From: BP-133 sp040756995
GTDB lineage: Bacteria > Actinomycetota > Acidimicrobiia > IMCC26256 > BP-133
DNA: 27,371 bases
Assembly (NCBI GenBank): GCA_040756995.1
Contig: JBFLYK010000076.1
Location: forward strand, 1 to 27,371
Direction: 5' to 3'
Under the pieces are notes generated by a model that worked only from the letters and a program-made list of their open reading frames with translations, did not search any database and was not told where the DNA came from. The position numbers and the translations under genes are program-made. Numbering within the stretch: the stretch's first letter is position 1; every line of letters begins with the position of its first letter. Below are positions 14,817 through 21,800 of the stretch, piece after piece.

Positions 14817-15089
14817 TCATCGCTGGTGTTTCAGCCGCCGGATCGCTTCGGCCGGCCCACCGAGGTGCGTTTCGAGCCCCCCGCCCCGGCGGCGGTACTC
14901 CCGGTAGGCGGCGCCGATGAAGTCGAACGACCTGAGGTCGACGGTCCTCTCGTCCACCTCGCCGGCCATCGCCTGGATGATGGGATCGGCGGTCAACGCG
15001 CCGACGACCGTGTCAGTGGGCCGTGATGCTGCCTGTTGGCTGGCGTCGGCTCGAGGGTCGCCGGGGCGACCGGTCGTCGGTTCATCCAT
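14817..15089 (-). CDS. Small STAS-like protein coupled to the exporter
   Basis: The product is 90 aa. The ATG overlaps the end of the exporter gene (ATGGATGA, 15082-15089), so it is translationally coupled. Residues 1-35 are polar and probably disordered. From about 40 the sequence (MAGEVDERTVDLRSFDFIGA, then GGGLETHLGGPAEAIRRL) resembles the second half of a STAS/anti-sigma-antagonist domain: a V-D-L-x-x-x-x-F-I strand, a helix and a GG-L strand-helix end. It lacks the serine usual after the F-I-D turn and the first strands. It may be a degenerate STAS domain or a chance likeness. Confidence 0.5.
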   Translation of the reverse strand: MDEPTTGRPGDPRADASQQAASRPTDTVVGALTADPIIQAMAGEVDERTVDLRSFDFIGAAYREYRRRGGGLETHLGGPAEAIRRLKHQR

Positions 15090-17553
15090 CGGCCGGCCAG
15101 TGTTCGGAAGGTCGGTCGACGTCGGTTTCCACGGTGAGGGTGATGGTCGTCGCCGCCGGCTGGACGGTATGGGTCAGGGCGCGGCTGGTGCTGGTGGCGT
15201 GGCGGTCGTCGCCGCTGTAGGTGGCGCTGAGGGCGTAGGTCCCCGGCGCCAGCGCGACAGTGATGATGGCTCGCCCGGCGCTGTCGACGGGGGCCACGCC
15301 GATGGTCTCGGCGCCGGTGGTGAAGGTCACGGTCCCGGTGGGGCCGTCGACGGCGGGGTCGAGGAAGGAGACGAAGGCGGTGAGGGTGACCGGCTCCCCG
15401 CAGCGGCTCGCCGCGTGCGGCCCGTCGAGGATGGTGCGAGTGGCGACACCGACGGCGTGGTCGACGGTGGCGCGGCTGGCGGCGTGATGGTCGTCGCCGT
15501 CGTAGCGGGCGGTGATGGCGTGACGGCCGGGGCGGAGCGTGACGGTGGCCACCGCCGTGCCGTCGCCGGCCAGCGCGGCGACGGCGAGGATTTCGTCGCC
15601 GATGGCGAACGTCACGGTGCCGGTCGGGCTCCCGGCTCCGGCGGAGACGACCGAGGCTCGCAGCGCCACTGGTTGCCCGGCCGGGGCCGGGCGCACCCCG
15701 GGGGGCCCGCCGTCACCGCCCCAGGGGCCGCCGTTCGACGTCCGGGGCTGTTCCCCGCCCTGCGGCCCGGGCCCGCCGGTGCGCTGCCACCACGATGCCG
15801 GGGCCGCGGCGGTCGCGGGCAGGGCGGTCCCGACCGCTACCGGTTCGGAGATCGGCGGCGGCACCGCTCCCCCGACCGCGGCCGAGAACCCGGGAACCGC
15901 CGGCCCCGGGGGGTTGAGGACGGTTGCCGGCTGGGGGTCGGCCGTGGCGGTCCGGGCCGGTTCGGGGTCCGGTTCGGCGGGCTCGAAGACGCCGGCTTCG
16001 CCCAGGCCTTCGAGGCCGACGTGGGCGGAGTCCCGCAGGGGGAGCTCCTTGAGGAACAGGACGATGACGAAGCCGGCGAGAGCGATGGGGACGGCGGCCA
16101 GGAAGACGGAGTGGAGGGAACGGGCGAACGCCTCGACCACCGCGGCGTGGGCTGCGGGAGGCAGGCTCCGGAGAGCGTCCGGACCGCCCTGCACGGCGGC
16201 GGGGTCGACGGCCACCCCGGCGGGGGCGAGGTTGGCGAGGCGCTCGGCCAGGCCGCTGTTGAGAATGGACCCGTACACCGCCACCCCGAACGCCCCGCCC
16301 ATCGACCGGAAGAAGGAACTGGCCGAGGTGGCGGTCCCGAGATCCCGGTGGGCGACCGAGTTCTGGACCGCCAGGACCAGGACCTGCATGACCAGCCCGA
16401 CCCCGAGGCCGACCACGGCCATGGCCGCCACCTGGGCCGGTCGGGAGGTGTGGGCGTCGAGGCGGGACAGCAGGAACAGCCCGGCCGTCATGATGGCCGT
16501 CCCGGCCACCGGGAAGGCCTTGTAGCGACCCCGGCGGCTGATGATCCGCCCCGAACCCACCGACCCGATGATCACCCCGACCATCAGCGGGGTGAGCTGG
16601 AGACCCGACGTCGTGGGCGAGGCGCCGTTGACCACCTGGAGGTAGAGCGGCATGTAGACGATCGCCCCGAACATCGACGCCCCCACCACCACCGCCGCCG
16701 CGCTCGTGACCGAGAAGATCGGGTTGCGGAACAGCCGCAGCGGCAGGACCGGCTCGGCCGCCCGCCGCTCCTGGATGACGAACGCCCCGACCAGCAGCAC
16801 CCCCGCCGCCGTCAGGCCGGCGATGGTCGGAGACCCCCAGGCGTACTCGCTCCCGCCCCACACGCTGACCAGCAGCAGGCAGGTCACCGCCCCCACCAGT
16901 AACGCCGAGCCGAGATAGTCGACCTTGTGCTGGAGGCGGCGGACCGGAAGGCGCAACACCACGCTGGTCACCACCAGGGCGGCGACGCCGATGGGGAGGT
17001 TCACGTAGAACACCCACCGCCACGACAGGTGATCGACGAAGAACCCGCCGGCCAGCGGCCCGGCCACGCTGGAGAAGGCGAACACCGCCCCGGTGTAGCC
17101 CTGGTAGCGGCCCCGTTCCCGGGGCGAGACGATGTCACCGATGATGGCCATGGCCATGGCCATGGCCATCAGGCCGCCGGCGCCCAAGCCCTGCACGGCC
17201 CGGAACGCGATCAGCTGCCCCATGGTCTGGGACAGGCCTGACAGCGCCGAACCGGCCAGGAAGATCGTGATGGCCGCCTGGAAGACGACCTTGCGGCCCA
17301 CCAGGTCGCTGACCTTGCCGTACAGCGGCGTCGACGCCGTCGACGTCAGCAGATAGGCGGTGACCACCCACGACAGATGATCGAGACCACCGAGGTCCCC
17401 CACGATGGTCGGCAGGGCCGTGGCCACGATCGTCTGGTCCAACGCCGCCAGGAGCATCCCCAGCATCAACCCGGAAAAGACGATCAGGATCTCCCGGTGC
17501 GACAGCCGCGGCGGCGCCGGCGACGCAACAGGAGGCGAAGCGGGAACGGTCAT
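15082..17553 (-). CDS. DHA2-type MFS drug exporter with two C-terminal Ig-like repeats
   Basis: The product is 823 aa, about 300 longer than ordinary 14-helix exporters. Residues 20-505 form the transporter: LDQTIVATALPTI (38-50), loop motif GKVSDLVGRK (79-88) and antiporter motif C around GPLAGG (165-170). A Pro/Gly/Ala-rich linker follows (about 510-625). Two bacterial Ig-like repeats close the protein (about 626-702 and 703-799), each with PTGTVTF and a -TA-Y-GDD-H motif typical of Big_3-type domains of surface proteins. The transporter should expel drugs or metabolites in exchange for protons. The ATG overlaps the MarR stop (ATGA), so the regulator and exporter are coupled. A 14-helix exporter normally keeps its C-terminus inside, which is an odd place for Ig-like domains. 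Confidence 0.92.
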   Translation of the reverse strand: MTVPASPPVASPAPPRLSHREILIVFSGLMLGMLLAALDQTIVATALPTIVGDLGGLDHLSWVVTAYLLTSTASTPLYGKVSDLVGRKVVFQAAITIFLAGSALSGLSQTMGQLIAFRAVQGLGAGGLMAMAMAMAIIGDIVSPRERGRYQGYTGAVFAFSSVAGPLAGGFFVDHLSWRWVFYVNLPIGVAALVVTSVVLRLPVRRLQHKVDYLGSALLVGAVTCLLLVSVWGGSEYAWGSPTIAGLTAAGVLLVGAFVIQERRAAEPVLPLRLFRNPIFSVTSAAAVVVGASMFGAIVYMPLYLQVVNGASPTTSGLQLTPLMVGVIIGSVGSGRIISRRGRYKAFPVAGTAIMTAGLFLLSRLDAHTSRPAQVAAMAVVGLGVGLVMQVLVLAVQNSVAHRDLGTATSASSFFRSMGGAFGVAVYGSILNSGLAERLANLAPAGVAVDPAAVQGGPDALRSLPPAAHAAVVEAFARSLHSVFLAAVPIALAGFVIVLFLKELPLRDSAHVGLEGLGEAGVFEPAEPDPEPARTATADPQPATVLNPPGPAVPGFSAAVGGAVPPPISEPVAVGTALPATAAAPASWWQRTGGPGPQGGEQPRTSNGGPWGGDGGPPGVRPAPAGQPVALRASVVSAGAGSPTGTVTFAIGDEILAVAALAGDGTAVATVTLRPGRHAITARYDGDDHHAASRATVDHAVGVATRTILDGPHAASRCGEPVTLTAFVSFLDPAVDGPTGTVTFTTGAETIGVAPVDSAGRAIITVALAPGTYALSATYSGDDRHATSTSRALTHTVQPAATTITLTVETDVDRPSEHWPADG
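17144..17167 (-). repeat. Four tandem ATGGCC hexamers inside the exporter gene
   Basis: The hexamer ATGGCC is repeated four times without change and encodes an alternating Met-Ala run (residues 129-136) in a transmembrane helix (GLMAMAMAMAIIGD). Unit changes would keep the frame but alter helix length. Confidence 0.9.
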
Positions 17554-18056
17554 GGGCGTGATTCCTCGGACCAGGAAACCGACGGCGTGGAGGTGGACAG
17601 ACAGGCCGCCACGTCACCGCCGAAGCGTTCCAGCAACCCGGCCAGCGCCACCCGATCCTCCTCGGACCACCCGGCGACCACCTCGGCCACGAACCGGCGC
17701 CGGGCGGCGGCCACCCTGCCCAACACCCGCTTCCCCGCCGGGGTCAAGACCACCACACTGGCCCGCCCGTCCCCGGGATCCGCCCGGCGCGCCACCAGCC
17801 CGGCCGCTTCCAGCTGGCGGACCTGGCGGCTCACCGTCGACGCGTCCAGCTCCAGCTCGGCGGCCAACTCGGACAGCCGCAGTCCACCCTGGTCGTGGAT
17901 CCGCCGCAACGCCCCGTAGGCCGCCCGCTCCAACCCGGGCCCCGACCCGCCCACCACCCGGGCCACCACCCGGGGCAACTGCAACAGACGGACCATCCCC
18001 GTCAGCGCCCGCTCCAACCGGACGATCACATCGTCCGACACCACCGATGTCGCCAT
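17550..18056 (-). CDS. MarR-family regulator of the Ig-tailed exporter
   Basis: The product is 168 aa from the ATG at 18056. The winged helix is plain: LRLSELAAELELDASTVSRQ as HTH and RADPGDGRASVVVLTPAG as wing, with long flanking helices. The gene overlaps the exporter by 4 nt and probably controls it. ATG 18056 is preferred over the start at 18113, since a -10-like TACCAT ends 6 nt before it with a perfect palindrome across it, which suggests a leaderless mRNA and autoregulation. The start at 18113 would place the operator inside the coding region. Confidence 0.88.
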   Translation of the reverse strand: MATSVVSDDVIVRLERALTGMVRLLQLPRVVARVVGGSGPGLERAAYGALRRIHDQGGLRLSELAAELELDASTVSRQVRQLEAAGLVARRADPGDGRASVVVLTPAGKRVLGRVAAARRRFVAEVVAGWSEEDRVALAGLLERFGGDVAACLSTSTPSVSWSEESRP

Positions 18057-18059
18057 ACT

Positions 18060-18090
18060 TGCATGGTACATGCACACCGCCGCTCGCCAA
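18060..18090 (-). promoter_or_regulatory. Promoter and palindromic operator of the MarR-exporter operon
   Basis: The perfect dyad TGCATG-GTA-CATGCA (18060-18074) lies 3 nt upstream of the MarR start. On the minus strand TTGGCG (18090-18085), a 16-bp spacer and TACCAT (18068-18063) form a promoter whose -10 box lies within the dyad. Binding of a MarR dimer would block the promoter directly. Confidence 0.6.
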
Positions 18091-18231
18091 CCGGACGAAA
18101 CGGGGCAACTCACAGGAGAGGAGGCCAGCCGGGGTAGCGGTGGCCGGAACCCCCCGACGGGATCGCCGCGGCCAAGCAGCCACCACGGGGTTGGGAGCAG
18201 GCCGGGAGGCGGGCCTCGTGCGGCACATCCG

Positions 18232-18501
18232 GTGAACGGCGGTCACCGCTGGGGTTCCGGGCACCCGCCCCGCCTCGACCGGCGCCACCGCTGGCTGGTG
18301 CGCCTCGTGGGCCGGGTCTATTCCCGGTGGGCGGGCCGCTACGACCCGGTCGTGACCCGCCGGCTCCTGCCGCTCATCCTGCCCGGAGGACGGGATGCAC
18401 TGGCCCACTGGCTGGACGGGGAGCGGCCCATCCCACCGGTCAGCGGAAGCCGCCCGAAGCCTCCGGTCACAGCGACGACACGAAGGTGGCCGTGGTCTTG
18501 A
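18232..18501 (+). CDS. Hypothetical small protein, possibly a remnant
   Basis: From GTG 18232 the frame reads 89 codons. Its middle is protein-like with good third-position bias: RWLVRLVGRVYSRWAGRYDP, then RRLLPLILPGGRDALAHWLD. YSRWAGRYDPVV resembles the opening of UbiE-type methyltransferases, but no SAM-binding motif follows. The last 35 nt overlap the end of the convergent lipoprotein gene and look like readthrough, so the original gene may have been longer. There is no clear ribosome site. It diverges from the MarR operon. Confidence 0.35.
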   Translation: MNGGHRWGSGHPPRLDRRHRWLVRLVGRVYSRWAGRYDPVVTRRLLPLILPGGRDALAHWLDGERPIPPVSGSRPKPPVTATTRRWPWS

Positions 18502-19954
18502 ACCGCCGGTTCGCGCAGTCGGCCTCCAGCAGGTGGGCCTGGGTAGCACCGAAGGGCCGGCCGGCCGAGTAGCGGAGCGGGGGGAACACGTTGGAGGCGA
18601 ACTCCCGGCCGCTGCGCAGCGCGGCCAGGAATCCCTGGCGGTGCAGATCGGAGCCGGCGGCCTCGACCATCCGGTGAAGCGTCTTGTTCAGCCCCCAGGC
18701 GACGAGGGTGATGTCGGTGGGTTCGGCGCCGTTGTAGCGGCGGGCGGCGGCTCGCAGGTCGGGATCGAACCGGTCGATGACGTCGAGCTGGGGGAAGGGT
18801 GAGAGGAACCGGGCGCCGGCGATGGCCGGGCAGCCGACCTCGGCCACCGGATTGAGGCCGTTGGTCATACCGGGACCCATCCACACGGGACGGTAGGCCT
18901 GGCTCTGGGCCGAGGTGGCCAGGTTCAAAAACACCAGCGGAGCGGCCAGGAGCATGACCGCCTGGGCGCCCGACGCCTTCAGCGCGCCGGCTTCGGCCAG
19001 GGTCTCGCTCTGGGTCGCCTGTTTGCCGATGCGGCTGGTCCGGACGATCGTCAGCCCGGCCTGGCGGGCGGCGCCGACCATCGCCTGGAACGGCTCGTCG
19101 TAGTTCGGGGTGTTGGTCACCACGACGGCGACCTTCGTGGTGGCCAGGCGGGTCGCCAGCTGGGCCAGCAGCGGGGCCTGCTGGGGGAACGTCATCGACA
19201 GGGCGAAGAAGCTGGACAGCCCGGCCACGGCGTTCTCGGCGCCACCCGGGGAGAGGTAGGGCACCCCGACGCTGTCGGCGTAGCGGGCGCAGGCGGCCAC
19301 TTGGTCGGCGCCGATCCCGACGAGGAGGAAGACCCGGTCGACCTCGACCAGCTCGCGGCAGACTTGAAGGGCCCGGCTGGGATTGAACTGATCGTCCTTG
19401 ACGATGATGCGCACCGTCCGCCCGAATACGCCGCCCCGGTCGGCCAGCCAGCGCCAATAGAGCTCGATGTCGGCCTTGAACTCCTGGGGAAGCGGGGCGG
19501 CACCGCTGATGGGCGCGTGGACACCGACGACGATCTCCCGGTCCCCGACCCCCGTCCGATCGAGGACGGTCTCCCCCGCCGAGGACGGGCCGGTGCTCGC
19601 CGTCGGCGGCGCCCCGAAGATGACACCCGGAGCCGATGTGCTCCCGGGAGCGGAGGCCGCCACCCCCGGGGGTTCGGCTCCCCCGGCCGCGGGACGGGGG
19701 CGGTGCCCGCCCGGCGGGGCGGGCGCCGGGGCGGAACCGGCCGTTCCTGTCGTCGGATCCGCCGGTTTCGCCGACCCGGCCCCTTGCTCCGACGGCCGGG
19801 CCCCGTCTCCGAGGACCCGGCTACCCGGGGCCGTCACGGCCGAGGGTGCCGCCGGGGTCGGGACGGGAAGGGCGTCCCCCACCCCCGCCTTCTGCCCGCA
19901 GGCGGCAGCGAGGAACACGGCGAGGACCAGATAGGGCCTGACTCGTCCCGGCAT
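18467..19954 (-). CDS. ABC-type branched-chain amino acid-like binding lipoprotein
   Basis: The product is 495 aa. The signal MPGRVRPYLVLAVFLAAAC ends in a lipobox with Cys19. About 110 residues of Pro/Ala/Gly/Ser-rich linker lead to a type-1 periplasmic binding fold that starts near REIVVGVHAPISGAAP and contains VCRELVEVDRVFLLVGIGAD and VVVTNTPNYDEPFQAMVGAA. This is the LivJ-like pattern, binding amino acids, amides or small aromatic acids. No permease or ATPase gene is nearby, so it may serve a distant transporter or act as a sensor. The ATG at 19954 is preferred: GGGGGGAG precedes it, and upstream in-frame starts would spoil the signal peptide. A TAGACT box at 19994-19989 could be its -10 element. 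A decayed relative lies at 20200-20460 on the other strand. Confidence 0.88.
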   Translation of the reverse strand: MPGRVRPYLVLAVFLAAACGQKAGVGDALPVPTPAAPSAVTAPGSRVLGDGARPSEQGAGSAKPADPTTGTAGSAPAPAPPGGHRPRPAAGGAEPPGVAASAPGSTSAPGVIFGAPPTASTGPSSAGETVLDRTGVGDREIVVGVHAPISGAAPLPQEFKADIELYWRWLADRGGVFGRTVRIIVKDDQFNPSRALQVCRELVEVDRVFLLVGIGADQVAACARYADSVGVPYLSPGGAENAVAGLSSFFALSMTFPQQAPLLAQLATRLATTKVAVVVTNTPNYDEPFQAMVGAARQAGLTIVRTSRIGKQATQSETLAEAGALKASGAQAVMLLAAPLVFLNLATSAQSQAYRPVWMGPGMTNGLNPVAEVGCPAIAGARFLSPFPQLDVIDRFDPDLRAAARRYNGAEPTDITLVAWGLNKTLHRMVEAAGSDLHRQGFLAALRSGREFASNVFPPLRYSAGRPFGATQAHLLEADCANRRFKTTATFVSSL

Positions 19955-19984
19955 CGCTCCCCCCGACACGGCCCGTGAACCAAC

Positions 19985-20199
19985 CCGAAGTCTAAACCGG
20001 CGGATCAACCCGATCGCCGCCGGGACCCGCCCGGCCATCCTCAACGATCCGGCCCTGATCCGGTTCCTGTTGCAGAACCTGAGCGACCTCGGAAACGCCC
20101 TCGCCCGGCCGATCCTCGCCCGACGGCGACGGCAGGTGAGGCGCCCCCCGCCCCGGCGCCGGCCCTCGGTCGGAGCCGGTCGACCGGACCGGCGTCAGC
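19985..20199 (+). other. Protein-like remnant, unidentified
   Basis: On the plus strand about 45 codons from 19998 read INPIAAGTRPAILNDPALIR and FLLQNLSDLGNALARPILAR with good third-position bias, but there is no start codon or ribosome site. The reading then dissolves into Arg/Pro-rich sequence. It looks like the tail of a lost gene; I cannot name the family. Confidence 0.3.
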
Positions 20200-20460
20200 G
20201 ACGGCCTGACCGCCTGTTCAACCCCGGCCACGCAGGTGTGCCGCGAGCTGGTCGAGGTGGAGAAGGTCTTTCTGCTCGTCGGGATCGGCGCCGACCGGTG
20301 GCGACCGCGCCCGTTACACGCCCAGCGCGCCGGCGTCCCTTACCTCTTCCTCTGCGGCAATGAAGACGCCCTCGCCGACCCCTACGCCGGACACGCCGAT
20401 GTCCCGGGTGGCGACGAAGCGGATGGCGATCCGAGGCTGGCCCTCGAGGTCGTCGGTTGT
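20200..20460 (+). pseudogene. Decayed fragment of a second binding protein
   Basis: The frame from 20236 reads VCRELVEVEKVFLLVGIGAD, nearly identical to VCRELVEVDRVFLLVGIGAD of the intact lipoprotein on the opposite strand, and then RAGVPYLFLCGNEDA, matching SVGVPYLSPGGAENA. Just upstream, in another frame, LFNPGHA matches QFNPSRA. The segment between GIGAD and GVPYL is scrambled by further frame changes. It is thus a broken, inverted paralogous fragment of the domain core, cut off about 25 nt before the TetR gene. Confidence 0.65.
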
Positions 20461-20484
20461 TGCTCGTCGTTTACGCTTGGGCGG

Positions 20485-21306
20485 ATGCCTCCACCGCCGC
20501 GAATCTCCCGGGACGATGTCCTGGTCAGGGCGGCTGCGGCTTTCGCTGCCGGCAAGGCGCCCTCGATGGGCGAGATCGCCGCCGCTGCGGGGGTGTCCCG
20601 GGCGGCGCTGTACGGGCTCTTCGGAAGCCGGAGAGCCATCGTGGACGCCCTGCGGGTGGAGCAGCCGCCGCCCTGGCGGGACCGGGTGCTGATGGCCGGG
20701 GCCCAATTGTTGGCCGAGCGAGGGCTCAGCGGATGGTCGTTGGACGAGGTCGCCGCCCGGTCAGGAGCCTCTCGGTCCACCGTCTACCGGCTCTTTCCCG
20801 GGAAGGCCGCCTTGTTCCGCGAGGTCGTGCGTGTCTACCTGCCGTTGGCTGCGATGCTCGAGATGCTGGAAGCCATGGGGGACCGTCCTCCGGCGGTGGT
20901 CATGCCGGCGCTGGCCACCAGCCTGACCAGCGCCGGCCACGTCCGCATCGGCGTCCTGCGCAGCGTGCTCTTCGAGGTGACGGGCAGGAGAGACGAACAC
21001 GAGGAGGTCATCGCTGAGGTGCTCCGGAACCTGCTGGTCCTCGCCCGCTACGTGGACCATCAGATGGCGGCCGGGCGCCTGCGCCCCATGGATCCTCTGC
21101 TCGCCATTCAGAGCTTTGTGGCGCCAATCGTCCTGCACATCGCGAGCCGACCGCTCATCGAGCACCATGGCCTGGTCGACATGCCCTTGGAGGAGGCGGT
21201 GCGGGAATTCACTCACGCCTGGTTGGAGGCTATGGCACCACCGCGTCAGCGCCGACGGGCAGGGCCGCCGGCGGTGCTGACCCCGGCACGGCGCCGCCGG
21301 ACGTAA
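20485..21306 (+). CDS. TetR-type regulator with two tandem DNA-binding domains
   Basis: The product is 273 aa. Two complete TetR N-terminal domains follow one another. The first (about 8-58) has MGEIAAAAGVSRAALYGLFG, the second (about 64-115) has LDEVAARSGASRSTVYRLFP. A ligand/dimerisation domain of about 150 residues follows, ending in a basic tail. Ordinary TetR proteins of ~200 aa have one such domain. ATG 20485 has no Shine-Dalgarno sequence; a TACGCT box 7 nt upstream could be a -10 element of a leaderless transcript. The open frame continues upstream to 20236, but that part is the binding-protein fragment. The target is unknown; there is no divergent partner gene. Confidence 0.88.
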   Translation: MPPPPRISRDDVLVRAAAAFAAGKAPSMGEIAAAAGVSRAALYGLFGSRRAIVDALRVEQPPPWRDRVLMAGAQLLAERGLSGWSLDEVAARSGASRSTVYRLFPGKAALFREVVRVYLPLAAMLEMLEAMGDRPPAVVMPALATSLTSAGHVRIGVLRSVLFEVTGRRDEHEEVIAEVLRNLLVLARYVDHQMAAGRLRPMDPLLAIQSFVAPIVLHIASRPLIEHHGLVDMPLEEAVREFTHAWLEAMAPPRQRRRAGPPAVLTPARRRRT

Positions 21307-21317
21307 CCGCCGGCGGC
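21293..21317 (+). terminator. Hairpin over the TetR stop codon
   Basis: GCCGCCGG and CCGGCGGC pair perfectly (8 bp) around a 9-nt loop that contains the TAA. It is a likely terminator without a T run. Confidence 0.5.
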
Positions 21318-21390
21318 TGCCCGATCGTGGCCAGGAACGGGGCGAAGGACCGGACCTTTGCGAGCCCACCCGGTTCCGCTGCCAACGGCG

Positions 21391-21492
21391 TTGGACGCCG
21401 ACGGCGTCGAGCACGACATCCAGGACCACCCTGACGTCGGCCACAGGTTCATGAACGAGCACCGCCACCGGGTGGCCACCCGGGGTGGGTGA
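21391..21492 (+). pseudogene. C-terminal fragment of a dienelactone-hydrolase-like protein
   Basis: About 33 codons read LDADGVEHDIQDHPDVGHRF then MNEH, up to a TGA. This matches the end of dienelactone hydrolase family proteins, where G-V-x-H-(D/E) is followed by P-x-x-x-H-x-F-x-N and the histidine of PDVGHRF is catalytic. No upstream part of the enzyme can be found, so it is a truncated relic. Confidence 0.5.
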
Positions 21493-21695
21493 GCGGATCC
21501 GCCCACGGCCCGGCCCCGCCGAAGACGCCCCGAACCGAACCCCCGGCTTCTTCGACCGTCACCCAGACGCGCCGCGTGACGTCGGCCGACCACTCGCGGC
21601 CGGCCGGGAGGAATGACACGGACACGGCCGGGCCTGCCGCCCCGCCACCGTTGACCCGCCCACCGTGGTGACGGTCGGCTTCCCGGCGGCGCCCG
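21493..21695 (-). other. Coding-like minus-strand segment of unknown origin
   Basis: The minus strand has an open frame from an ATG at 21706 to 21449. Its middle has strong third-position G/C bias and a protein-like reading (VSVSFLPAGREWSADVTRRV, VWVTVEEAGGSVRGVFGGAG). There is no ribosome site, and its end overlaps the hydrolase relic. It could be a small hypothetical gene or a remnant. Confidence 0.3.
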
Positions 21696-21724
21696 TTTCG
21701 ACACATTAGGATTGAAACTATGAT
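21696..21724 (+). promoter_or_regulatory. Putative promoter of the first methyltransferase
   Basis: TATGAT (21719-21724) is a good -10 box in an AT-rich patch, with TTTCGA (21696-21701) 17 bp upstream as a weak -35. Flanking TTTCG and CGAAA (about 21696-21742) form a wide imperfect dyad. The leader would be about 65 nt and contain the short ORF at 21762. Confidence 0.45.
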
Positions 21725-21761
21725 TTAAACTTCTGTTCGAAACGAGAGGACACGAGCATTG

Positions 21762-21800
21762 ATGCGCGCCCGGGGCACATCGGCGGGAACCGAACCGTGA
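21762..21800 (+). CDS. 12-codon upstream ORF coupled to the methyltransferase
   Basis: ATG at 21762 opens MRARGTSAGTEP and ends at a TGA that overlaps the GTG start of the methyltransferase (GTGA, 21797-21800). AGAGGA lies about 13 nt before the ATG. The methyltransferase GTG has no good ribosome site of its own, so its translation may depend on ribosomes finishing this peptide. It may be a leader peptide or a chance ORF. Confidence 0.4.
   Translation: MRARGTSAGTEP

Noticed and set aside
14917..16902. 661-codon plus-strand open frame
   Set aside because: It is antisense to the exporter gene, Gly/Arg/Asp-rich and has no domain; a GC-rich shadow.
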